Origin: Acidobacteriaceae bacterium
GTDB taxonomy: Bacteria > Acidobacteriota > Terriglobia > Terriglobales > Acidobacteriaceae
Assembly: GCA_003151335.1 (NCBI GenBank)
Contig: PLXE01000054.1
Location: forward strand, 1-64,000
DNA length: 64,000 bases
Direction: 5' to 3'
Shown: in pieces, positions 31,563 to 39,621 of the stretch
Layout of the letters: each line of letters opens with the position of its first letter
How positions within the stretch are numbered: position 1 is the stretch's first letter
Position numbers and translations under genes: made by a program
The notes under the pieces: generated by a model
Told to the model about the DNA's origin: nothing
Seen by the model: only the letters and a program-made list of their open reading frames with translations
The model's database searches: none

Positions 31563-33803
31563 CTACTTTGATGCAGTCGCAGTGACGGTCGGCTTGGTTC
31601 GCGAAGCCTGAGTCAACTTCTGCCGCTTGATGGCTCGCTCAATGAGTGCCTCCTGGCTATTTAACGCACCCTTCTTCTGGAAATCGGGATCGCGCACGTA
31701 CTTGCCATCGGAGTTCATATGCCGGGCCTTGGCCTTGTCCTTGAGGTAGGTGCCGAGAATCTCGTCGCGAAGCACGCGAATCAGGTCCTTGTCCTGAACG
31801 GGGAAATCCGCTTCCACCCTGCGATTCAGATTGCGAGGCATCAGGTCGGCGCTGCCCAGGTACACCTCTTCGCGTCCGCCATTGCGGAAATAGAACACCC
31901 GGCTGTGCTCCAGAAAACGTCCCACAATGCTGGTGACGCGAATGTGGTCGCTAATTCCGGGAATTCCCGGCCGCAAGCAACAAATGCCCCGCACCAGCAA
32001 GTCCACCCGTACCCCGGCCTGCGAAGCCTGGTACAGCAACTCGATCATCTTCCTGTCCACCAGGGCATTCATCTTCATGATCAGGTGGCCGCCGCGGCCG
32101 CTCCGTTGGTGCTCAATTTCCCGCTCGATCATGGCTTGCATACGCTGGCGCAGCGTCATCGGCGCAACCAGCAGCTTGCGATACGCGGTTTTCGCCGAAT
32201 AGCCGGTAAGAAAGTTGAACAGGTCGGTGCAGTCGGCGCCGATGGCCGGATCGCAGGTCAGCATGCCGATGTCGGTGTAAAGCTGCGCGGTGATGCTGTT
32301 GTAATTGCCGGTGGACAGATGGGCGTAGCGCCGGATGGCGTCGCCCTCTTTGCGTATGATCAGCGCGGCCTTGCAGTGCACTTTTAGTCCCAGCAAACCG
32401 TACACCACGTGAACGCCATATTCTTCCAGCTTGCGTGCCCACCCGATATTACTTTCCTCGTCGAAACGCGCCTTCAATTCCAGCAGGACCGCCACCTGCT
32501 TGCCGTTCTCCACGGCTTCCAGCAAGGCGTCGACGACCGGGGCGTTGCGTCCAATGCGGTAGAGCGTGATCTTGATCGCCAGCACGTTGGGATCGCGCGC
32601 TGCTTTCTGTAGAAGACCAAGGATGGGCTGAAACGAATCGAAGGGATGGTGGAACAAGATGTCTCCACGCCGGATGGTGGCGAAGATATCTTCCTCTTCC
32701 GCCTCCTTGGCCAAGGGGGCAGGCAAAGCGGGAGCAAAGGGAGGAAACTTCAAGTCGGGACGGTTTAGAAGGCAAAGATGGCGCACCCGAACCAGCGCCA
32801 GCGGACCGCTCAGCTTGTAAATGTCGTCGCGCTCCAACTCCAGGTTCTCGACCAGGATGTCGAGGACGGTTGCCGGCATTGCCTCATTGATTTCCACGCG
32901 CACCACATCGGCGAAGCGGCGCTGCCACACGCCTTCTTCCACCGACTCCAGCAGGTCGCCTGCCTCCAGGTTTTGAATCTCGCTGTCGGCGTCGCGGGTG
33001 ATGTGAAAAGGATGGGCCTCAAGAATCTCCATGCCGGGGAAAAGGGTCCCCAGGTTGGCGGTGACCAGCTGTTCCAGCCAGACGAAGCACTGTTCCTTCT
33101 GGGCCGTTTTCGCCCGGCCCTTGGCTTTGGGCGCAGCGCTCAGCGGTACCAACTGCGGCAGCGTATCGGGAATCTTGACGCGCGCGAAATGCTGCTCCCC
33201 TTCACCCGCTCGCAAAAGCACCGCCAGGTTCAAACTGAGGTTGGAGATGTGCGGGAAGGGGCGGCCGGGGTCGAAGGCCAAAGGGGTCAGGGTAGGGAAG
33301 ACGGCTTCCTGAAAGTAAGAGTCCGCGACCGCGCGCTGCTCGTTGGTGAGATCGGTGTAGCTGAGGATGCGAATTCCCGAACTCTCAAGAGCGGGCACCA
33401 GCTCCTTGCTCCAGCACTCATGGGCGCCGCGATACAAGCGGATCACCGAGGCGCGGATGGCACGCAATTGCTCGGCTGCGCTCATTCCGTCGGGACCGGA
33501 GTCCACTACGCCTTTTTCGATCTGCCGCTTCAGGCCGGCCACCCGCACCATAAAAAATTCGTCCACATTGGAGCCCACGAACGACAGAAACATCAGGCGT
33601 TCCAGTAGCGGGTTGCTGCCATCCTGCGCCTCTTCCAAAACTCGTCTCTGGAACTCCAGCAGGCTCAGTTCGCGATTGATGAACAATTCGGGATCGTCGA
33701 GTTGCCGGGGAGATGGCGCGAGAACATGCACGAGGGAACGAGGCGTTGCGCGGGCAGTGGTTCGTCTTGCCTTGGATGGCGCGGCCTTCGCGGGTGTGCT
33801 CAT
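31563..33803 (-). CDS. ppk1: Polyphosphate kinase 1
   Basis: A 746-residue Ppk1, slightly longer than usual because of about 35 extra basic N-terminal residues. N domain: FINRELSLLEFQRRVLEEAQD. Head domain includes VGSNVDEFFMVRVAGLKRQ. Core: FHHPFDSFQPILGLLQKAARD, KITLYRIG, and the autophosphorylated His within YAHLSTGNYNS. C-terminal: EHSRVFYFRNGG and LGSADLMPRNLNRRVE. It makes polyphosphate from ATP reversibly. The C-terminus has a Lys/Thr-rich tail. Confidence 0.95.
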   Translation of the reverse strand: MSTPAKAAPSKARRTTARATPRSLVHVLAPSPRQLDDPELFINRELSLLEFQRRVLEEAQDGSNPLLERLMFLSFVGSNVDEFFMVRVAGLKRQIEKGVVDSGPDGMSAAEQLRAIRASVIRLYRGAHECWSKELVPALESSGIRILSYTDLTNEQRAVADSYFQEAVFPTLTPLAFDPGRPFPHISNLSLNLAVLLRAGEGEQHFARVKIPDTLPQLVPLSAAPKAKGRAKTAQKEQCFVWLEQLVTANLGTLFPGMEILEAHPFHITRDADSEIQNLEAGDLLESVEEGVWQRRFADVVRVEINEAMPATVLDILVENLELERDDIYKLSGPLALVRVRHLCLLNRPDLKFPPFAPALPAPLAKEAEEEDIFATIRRGDILFHHPFDSFQPILGLLQKAARDPNVLAIKITLYRIGRNAPVVDALLEAVENGKQVAVLLELKARFDEESNIGWARKLEEYGVHVVYGLLGLKVHCKAALIIRKEGDAIRRYAHLSTGNYNSITAQLYTDIGMLTCDPAIGADCTDLFNFLTGYSAKTAYRKLLVAPMTLRQRMQAMIEREIEHQRSGRGGHLIMKMNALVDRKMIELLYQASQAGVRVDLLVRGICCLRPGIPGISDHIRVTSIVGRFLEHSRVFYFRNGGREEVYLGSADLMPRNLNRRVEADFPVQDKDLIRVLRDEILGTYLKDKAKARHMNSDGKYVRDPDFQKKGALNSQEALIERAIKRQKLTQASRTKPTVTATASK

Positions 33804-33990
33804 AAAGGGTCGGGTTTACAGGTAGACCCTAATTGTAACGGGACGGCCTCCAGTTGAACACAAATTGGCGCGCCAGACGCAGGATTCGCCAGCTATTAAT
33901 CGGATATTCACAGCGGGGGGAGGCCGCCAAGCGCATTGCTCACAGGCTGTCTTCCAGCAACGGTTCCGGGATTGGTATGTCCACTCATAC

Positions 33991-34183
33991 GTAGTGCGGG
34001 CCTGAAGAGGGTGTGTGAGAACGGTGCCGTCCCTGAAGGGACTCCCCAATTTTTCCCACTTTACCCAGGGCTTACGCCCTGGGCTAGTATTATTTCGCCC
34101 CTGCGGGGCTCAGATTTTGCGCAATCACTCTACCGGAACAACTCAAAACGAGTTCTCACACACCCTCTGAAGGCCCGCACTAC
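33991..34183. mobile_element. 193-bp MITE-like element with 32-bp inverted ends
   Basis: The left end starts GTAGTGCGGGCCTGAAGAGG and continues to 34022; the right end (34152-34183) is its inverted copy with 30 of 32 bases identical. The interior has no gene and carries three further hairpins: GTCCCTGAAGGGAC, the perfect CCCAGGGC-TTAC-GCCCTGGG, and GCCCC-TGC-GGGGC. No clear target duplication is visible. It fills most of the spacer between ppk1 and the TPR gene. Confidence 0.8.
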
Positions 34184-34271
34184 CCGAACTACAGCCGCCC
34201 GGGAACCGTTCTAGAGCACGCCGAGGAGATGAGTGCCAATTGCCAGCGCGGCAAACGAAATGCCGTTCCAC

Positions 34272-36959
34272 CTAAGGCCTTAGCCACTGGCCTACGCTTC
34301 CGCTGGGGCTGGAAGATACACCTACGCCGGCGCCAGACTGCAGCTTGTCGAGAAGCAGGTCCATGTTGGGCTTGGCGGTGATCCCGGGAGTTGCGGCCTC
34401 GAGCTTGACCGGTCCCAGACCGAAGCTGATTCTGGTAAGCACCGGCGCCAGGAAGATGAGCACAAGAGGAACCAGGCAGATCCAACCTAATTTATAGTTG
34501 TCGCCGGTATTGAGCCATCGCAGCCAATGAGTTGCGTCCTTGCTAATGACGGGCAACGCCGCCACGAACAGAATGAGGAATATCAGCAAGCCACCGAAGA
34601 CCCGGCGCCACCGTGGCGCGGCATCGCCGAACCAATAACCCATCAAGTCGCCGGGGTCGGGCGCGGCCTTGGGTATTTCTTCCAGATACTCTTTGGCTTG
34701 CTGCGATCCGGCGTCCGCCGCCCGCTGCCAGGCCTGCTTGGCGGCAGTGCTTTGCTTCAGACGGTAGAGCGCAATGCCCAGATTCAGATCGAGGTCAGGG
34801 TGGGGGACAATCCGTTGTTCCGCTTCCCGTAGGAAATCGGCAGCCTCGCGGTCGCGCTTCTGCGCAATGAAGATGGACGAAACCCCCAAAGCAAGATCGT
34901 TGGATTTCTTCCGGCTAAGGTCTAGCCGCCAGCCCTCCTGGAAGGTGCGAAGAGCGGTCGGGAGCCGGTCGAGCGAGTTGTAGGCCTTGCCCAAGTTGAC
35001 CCAGATGCGGGAATCGGCCCGCGAAATATCGTCGGGCGCCTGGCTGAATGCCTCCCGCAATACGTCGATGGCCTTTTCGTTACGATCGAGACCGTGCAAG
35101 GCAATGCCTTGCCCGAGCAGGGCCTCGAACCGATCGTGGTCTTTGCTCACCACGGCCAGAACCTGTTGGTAAACATCCTGCGCCTGGCGATAGTCCTCCA
35201 GGTTCAGCAGGGTTTTTCCTTTGCTCAAGCGGATGTCAATGCTGTCGGGCTCCAAGCTTTGGGCGCGGTTGATCGCCCGAAGTGCGGCTTCAAACTTCTC
35301 TTTGTCGGCCAGCAACCCTGCCAGTAGCCACCAGCCGGCGCCTGGCCTGGGCGTACCGACCACCGGGGTCTCGACCGTGGCCTGGGTCAGCAAATCCTCA
35401 GCTTCCTCCCGGCGGTCGAGCTTGATAAGAGCGCTGGCCCGGCCCACTGCGGCCGACAGCCGGAGAGTCGCCCCGGCGGGTTGTTGGGCCAGATCGCTGG
35501 CGGTCACGAAGGCTTGCAGCGACTCCTCCGGGCGCTCGACGGCCGCCAACAGAGCGCCCAGAACAATCCAGTAGGAAAGTGCCGATAACAATGGGGTCGT
35601 GGGCAGAGGCGGCGCAATGCGCTCCATCATCTGCAAGGCTTCGGGAGCCTTGCCCTGGCCCTGTAGCGCCAAGGCCTTGGCCAGAAGCATGTCGTCGGTG
35701 TCCGGCAAATCCTTCAGCACCTCCCAGGCTTCGTCGTACCGTTGCAGGGCCACGAGAGAGGTCCCGAGCGCATAGGTGGCGGTGGGATCGGCAGCAGCGA
35801 GGGCAGGATTCAGGCGGCGCGCTTTTTCCAGGGCCTCAACCGCGGCCGGGTAGTTCAATAGACCCGACTGGGCCAGACCAACGCCGGTCCAAGCCATGGC
35901 ATCGTCTCCGCAATTTGCGGCGGAAGCGGCAGCCCGCAGCAACTCCGCACGGCCATTACCCAAATCACCGGCCGAGTTAAAGATGAAACCGCGCAGCGCC
36001 AGAACCATGGGATGATTCGCAATTTCCGGCGGCGGAGGCTCCAGAGCTTCCTGGAATCGGCGCGCGTAGAAATAAGCGTTGGCTTTCTGCACCCAGAAGG
36101 AGACCTCGGTCCGCAATTCGGGACGGGCCTTTTCCGCCTCCTCAAGTGGGGCAGCGGCCTCGTCGTAGCGCCGAAGCAGGATGAGCAAATTCGCCTTGCT
36201 GATCAGCAGGTTGGATTCAAATGCAGGCGGCAACCCCGCCGGGCGGGTCTTCTGAAAATCACCGAGCGCGGCTTCCAAGGCCTCCAAGGACTTTTTGTTT
36301 TGCTGCAAGCGGTTCAACAGGTTGGCTTTTTGGAAGGCAGCAAGAATCCGGATGGTGGTCGTGGCTTTGTCCGGCAGAGCCTCCGCGAGTGAGCGGTCAA
36401 ACGCTTGCAAAGCGTCGTCAGACTCACCCAGTGCGTCCAGCGCGCGTCCCGTCTGCAGCCAGCAGTTGCTGGCCGCCAATCCTGGCTGGACCAGGGTGGC
36501 GGCGGTGGTCAGCGCGTCCAAGGCCAGCTTAGGCTTGCCCACCCCCAGAAGAGCGATTCCCTTTTGCAGGAACAAGATTCCGCGCCCGGCGGGGTCCTGG
36601 GCAAACGGCCCGGGGGTTTGCTCGGCGAGGGTGATGGCATCGAGTGCCTTTTGAGGCTCCAACATGCCGTTCAGGGATATCGCCTGGCGCAGATAGAAAC
36701 CCGGGCCCTTGAGTTCCGCCGGAAAATCGAGCTGCGCTTTTTCGAAGGCGTCCACCGCCTCCTGGTGTTGGCCCAGGTTTTGGAGCGCGCATCCGCGAAG
36801 GAAATACGCCCCCGCCATCTGAGCAGGATCGGGGTGCAAGTCCTCGAAGGAAGCAAGCAGAGCCAGCACCTGCTGGGGGTCAGTTTCGAGCAGATTGGAT
36901 GCACGGTCGAGCAGAGACTTGGGATCGTGCTCTTGCGTCGCAGCGGGTGCCGGTTCCAT
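34272..36959 (-). CDS. Large TPR-repeat protein with C-terminal membrane helices
   Basis: A protein of about 895 residues. The ATG at 36959 follows GGGAGG. From residue 15 to about 740 it is an array of tetratricopeptide repeats (for example YFLRGCALQNLGQHQEAVDAFEKA and VNLGKAYNSLDRLPTALRTFQEG). Near 775-860 two membrane helices follow (RVFGGLLIFLILFVAALPVI and LGWICLVPLVLIFLAPVL), then a short Gly/Ser tail. Without a signal peptide, the TPR array is probably cytoplasmic and tail-anchored. It is a scaffold of unknown partners. Confidence 0.8.
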   Translation of the reverse strand: MEPAPAATQEHDPKSLLDRASNLLETDPQQVLALLASFEDLHPDPAQMAGAYFLRGCALQNLGQHQEAVDAFEKAQLDFPAELKGPGFYLRQAISLNGMLEPQKALDAITLAEQTPGPFAQDPAGRGILFLQKGIALLGVGKPKLALDALTTAATLVQPGLAASNCWLQTGRALDALGESDDALQAFDRSLAEALPDKATTTIRILAAFQKANLLNRLQQNKKSLEALEAALGDFQKTRPAGLPPAFESNLLISKANLLILLRRYDEAAAPLEEAEKARPELRTEVSFWVQKANAYFYARRFQEALEPPPPEIANHPMVLALRGFIFNSAGDLGNGRAELLRAAASAANCGDDAMAWTGVGLAQSGLLNYPAAVEALEKARRLNPALAAADPTATYALGTSLVALQRYDEAWEVLKDLPDTDDMLLAKALALQGQGKAPEALQMMERIAPPLPTTPLLSALSYWIVLGALLAAVERPEESLQAFVTASDLAQQPAGATLRLSAAVGRASALIKLDRREEAEDLLTQATVETPVVGTPRPGAGWWLLAGLLADKEKFEAALRAINRAQSLEPDSIDIRLSKGKTLLNLEDYRQAQDVYQQVLAVVSKDHDRFEALLGQGIALHGLDRNEKAIDVLREAFSQAPDDISRADSRIWVNLGKAYNSLDRLPTALRTFQEGWRLDLSRKKSNDLALGVSSIFIAQKRDREAADFLREAEQRIVPHPDLDLNLGIALYRLKQSTAAKQAWQRAADAGSQQAKEYLEEIPKAAPDPGDLMGYWFGDAAPRWRRVFGGLLIFLILFVAALPVISKDATHWLRWLNTGDNYKLGWICLVPLVLIFLAPVLTRISFGLGPVKLEAATPGITAKPNMDLLLDKLQSGAGVGVSSSPSGSVGQWLRP

Positions 36960-37248
36960 GGCGCGCCTCCCGGTTCGCCATTGTAACGCGGTTCGGCGAC
37001 GCTGGCAGGAGTATTGCGTCCCCGCGTGGTCCGGTCTCAAAAACCACTTCAGGGCGAATGCCAGCGATCACAAACCAAACATTTGCGAAGCCGCCTCCGC
37101 TGCTGCGCCATCAAGCCAGGGCGGGCTCTTTCACGACGCCGCTTACGGCCCTCTCCCCAGTTCGACCGAGGGACTGGGCTGAAAACCGCATCCAGAGCTT
37201 GCCGCAAGTCCGCGATCAAGTCCTCTGCGTCTTCAATACCGACGGAGT
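36960..37248. other. Spacer with possible remnant of the truncated aminotransferase
   Basis: No intact gene. In the frame directly upstream of 37249 a stop lies at 37180-37182 and the sequence has no aminotransferase character. In another frame, around 37207-37245, the words VRDQVLCVFNTD resemble the early helix of class V aminotransferases, which would fit a deletion joining two distant parts of the gene. This is tentative. Confidence 0.3.
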
Positions 37249-38121
37249 ATGGTCCGCGACCACGGCGCAGAGGCGACCTTCATCCCTTTCAACCACGCCG
37301 GGTTCGTGGACCCGGACGATATCGCCAAGGCCATACGGCCTAACACGAAGCTTGTGGTCGTCAACCACGGATCGAACGTGATCGGTACGGTACAGCCAAT
37401 CAAGGAGATTGGGGCGGTCTGCCGCGAGCGCGGCGTCAGGTTCGTCGTGGATACCGCTCAGACCGCCGGCATCGTTCCGATCAACATGCGGGAGATGAAC
37501 ATCGATGTGGTTGCCTTCACCGGCCACAAAGCGCTCATGGGGAGCATGGGCATCGGCGGCCTTTGTGTTCGCAAGCACGTAGGCGTCAAACAAGTGCGCA
37601 GCGGCGGCACCGGCGTTCGGTCTATCCATCCGTTCCATCTCGACGAGTATCCCTGGAGACTTGAGTACGGCACGCCAAACATGGTCGGCGTGGCCTCGTT
37701 GTGGGCCGGACAGGACTGGTTGGACGAGAACGGCATCGCGAATGTCCATGCGCGCGAGATGCAGCTGGCAGAGAGACTCGTGAATGGTTTCAGGCAAATC
37801 GGAGGCGTCCAACTGTACTGCTGCGACAACCTTGCAAACCACCTCCCGACCATCCTTATGAACCTGAGGGGCATCGATCCGGGGGACATCGGTGTCATGC
37901 TCGATGTGGACCACAACATCGCCACCCGCACCAGTCTGCATTGCGCACCTTTGGTGCATGCGCAACTTGGAACGGTCGCGCGAGATGGTGGCGTGCGATT
38001 CTCGATCGGCGCTTTCAATACGGAGCAGGAAGTGGATGCGGCCATTGCGGGGATTGCCGACATCGCCCAGTGGGCGCACAGGCGGGCCACAAAGTCGCAC
38101 AGTGCCTTGGCACAGGCCTAA
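37249..38121 (+). pseudogene. N-terminally truncated class V aminotransferase (cysteine desulfurase-like)
   Basis: An open frame of 290 residues, about 90-100 short of the family length of 380-390. It begins in the middle of the large domain (DHGAEATFIPFNHAGFVDPDD) and keeps the PLP Asp (FVVDTAQTAG), the PLP Lys (VVAFTGHKALMGS) and the C-terminal domain with RTSLHCAPLVH. The missing part would hold the N-terminal arm and the first PLP-phosphate loop, so activity is unlikely. The ATG at 37249 has no ribosome-binding site. The remainder is undamaged, so the loss is probably recent. Confidence 0.7.
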
Positions 38122-38217
38122 ACGTATCCTCACATCTGGTGTATAGGCGACGGGTGGAGCACGCCTTGGCATCGCCGGCAATTAGAAGCACCGGCCCACA
38201 ACTACGCGCATCAGAGT

Positions 38218-38766
38218 TCAAGTCCGGGCAGCTTTCTTGGCGGCCTGCATCACGGTCTTTTGCATGCGGTTTTCACCGGCCCAATACAGGCTGATTTCGT
38301 GGCCATCGGGGTCATTGAGATAGGCGTGCCGCCAGCCCCAAGGCATCATGCGCGGCAGCTGCGTGATGTAAAAGCCCTTTTGCTGAAGCTTCCGGCAAAA
38401 GCCATCGAGATCGCCGACTTCGAAGTACAAGCGCACCCCGTCGCTCGCCAGGGGAACGCCCGGTCCCGCCTGGTGCAGGGCGATAGTGCCATCGCCGCCC
38501 GGCGCGCGCAGGCGCGCATATACCGACGTGCCCTCATAGCGGAAGTCTTCGATGAGCTTGAATCCCATCAGATCGCGGTAGAACCCCAAGCTGCGCTCCA
38601 CGTCTTTGGCATAGATCATGGCGTGATTAAAGGTGAGCTTTTGGCTGGTCTCCGGGGTAGCGATCGCCTTCTTTCGTCGCGGCTGGGCTTGCTTCGTAGG
38701 CGCTTTTTTCGCCCGTGAAGCCGGGGCTTTTTTCTTAGAGACCTTTTTTGTTGTTGGCTTCTTCAT
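38218..38766 (-). CDS. VOC-fold (glyoxalase/dioxygenase superfamily) protein with Lys-rich N-terminus
   Basis: A 182-residue protein. Residues 1-38 are a basic low-complexity stretch (KKPTTKKVSKKKAPASRAKK and on) like a histone tail. Residues about 44-165 form a VOC domain: FNHAMIYAKDVERSLGFYRDLMGF, YFEVGDLDGFCRKLQQKGF, and HAYLNDPDGHEISLYW with the metal-type His/Glu. Its activity is unknown. The next gene on the same strand ends upstream within about 15 bp, but relation to it is unclear. Confidence 0.82.
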   Translation of the reverse strand: MKKPTTKKVSKKKAPASRAKKAPTKQAQPRRKKAIATPETSQKLTFNHAMIYAKDVERSLGFYRDLMGFKLIEDFRYEGTSVYARLRAPGGDGTIALHQAGPGVPLASDGVRLYFEVGDLDGFCRKLQQKGFYITQLPRMMPWGWRHAYLNDPDGHEISLYWAGENRMQKTVMQAAKKAART

Positions 38767-38781
38767 GTGCCGACATTCGGA

Positions 38782-39582
38782 CTACGGTATGGGTTGCGGT
38801 TTTTGCGACATCAGCTCTTCGAAGCGTTTGTCGGTGCGCAAGGTGGCGAACTCGGAGTCGGTGTATACCTTCTGGATGTCCTTATAGCCTTCTTCCATGG
38901 CTTTGCGCAGATACTCGAGCGAGTGATCGAGGTCGCCCGCTTGAGCGTACACTTTGGCGACCATGAACGAGAACGCGGCGCGGTCCTCAGGTGAACTGGA
39001 TTGCGCCATTATCCCAGTCCGCGAAACGCGAAAAAAAATATCGGGATCGAGTGCGTAAGCCGCCCGATACTGCTGCGCGGCTAGTCCGTACTCGTGCTTG
39101 CCGAAATACGAAGTTCCCATGTTGTAGTGGAATAAGGCATCCTTGGGTCGCAACGCCAAGGCTTTCTTGTAGTACTTGATGGCCTTGTTGTAATTCTTAT
39201 TCAACTGCTCCATGAAGCCCCGGTTGTTGTAGCCTTCTGGGGCGTTCCGGTCGGCTTTGATAGCGCGATCGAAGCACTTGGTCGCCTCGGGAAATTTTTT
39301 CAGGAGCAAGTACGCCATACCTTCCTTGTTCCACAGAAGCGCCGTGGGATGTTTTGCAATTGCCGCTGAGTAGAAGTCGAGGGAATCGAGATAGCGTTTT
39401 TGCGCTCGCAGCGCGTCGCCCTGCTCTTCCAAATCCTTGGCGGAAGCGCTGGGATTGGGAACCGGCGACGGCGCGTTCGCCTGCTGTCCGTCGCTGGCCA
39501 ACACCGACAGCGGGAAGGCAAGCAGGAAGATCACCAACAACTTTAGCGGCAGCAGCGTCCGTGGCGATCGGAGACGGGCCAT
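38782..39582 (-). CDS. Secreted TPR-repeat protein
   Basis: A 266-residue protein with a signal peptide (LLPLKLLVIFLLAFPLSVLA) and about four TPR units in residues 50-220 (DALRAQKRYLDSLDFYSAAI; GYNNRGFMEQLNKNYNKAIKYY; LFHYNMGTSYFGKHEYGLAAQQY). It is probably periplasmic and may act as an assembly or docking protein. It lies between the VOC gene and the class A PBP gene on the same strand. Confidence 0.8.
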   Translation of the reverse strand: MARLRSPRTLLPLKLLVIFLLAFPLSVLASDGQQANAPSPVPNPSASAKDLEEQGDALRAQKRYLDSLDFYSAAIAKHPTALLWNKEGMAYLLLKKFPEATKCFDRAIKADRNAPEGYNNRGFMEQLNKNYNKAIKYYKKALALRPKDALFHYNMGTSYFGKHEYGLAAQQYRAAYALDPDIFFRVSRTGIMAQSSSPEDRAAFSFMVAKVYAQAGDLDHSLEYLRKAMEEGYKDIQKVYTDSEFATLRTDKRFEELMSQKPQPIP

Positions 39583-39621
39583 GGCCGGACCTCCAGAGTC
39601 CAGTGTTGTCCCATATTAGAC

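Noticed and set aside
37216-38181. 321-codon minus-strand frame opposite the truncated aminotransferase
   Set aside because: The plus strand carries the recognisable PLP-enzyme blocks; the minus frame has none.
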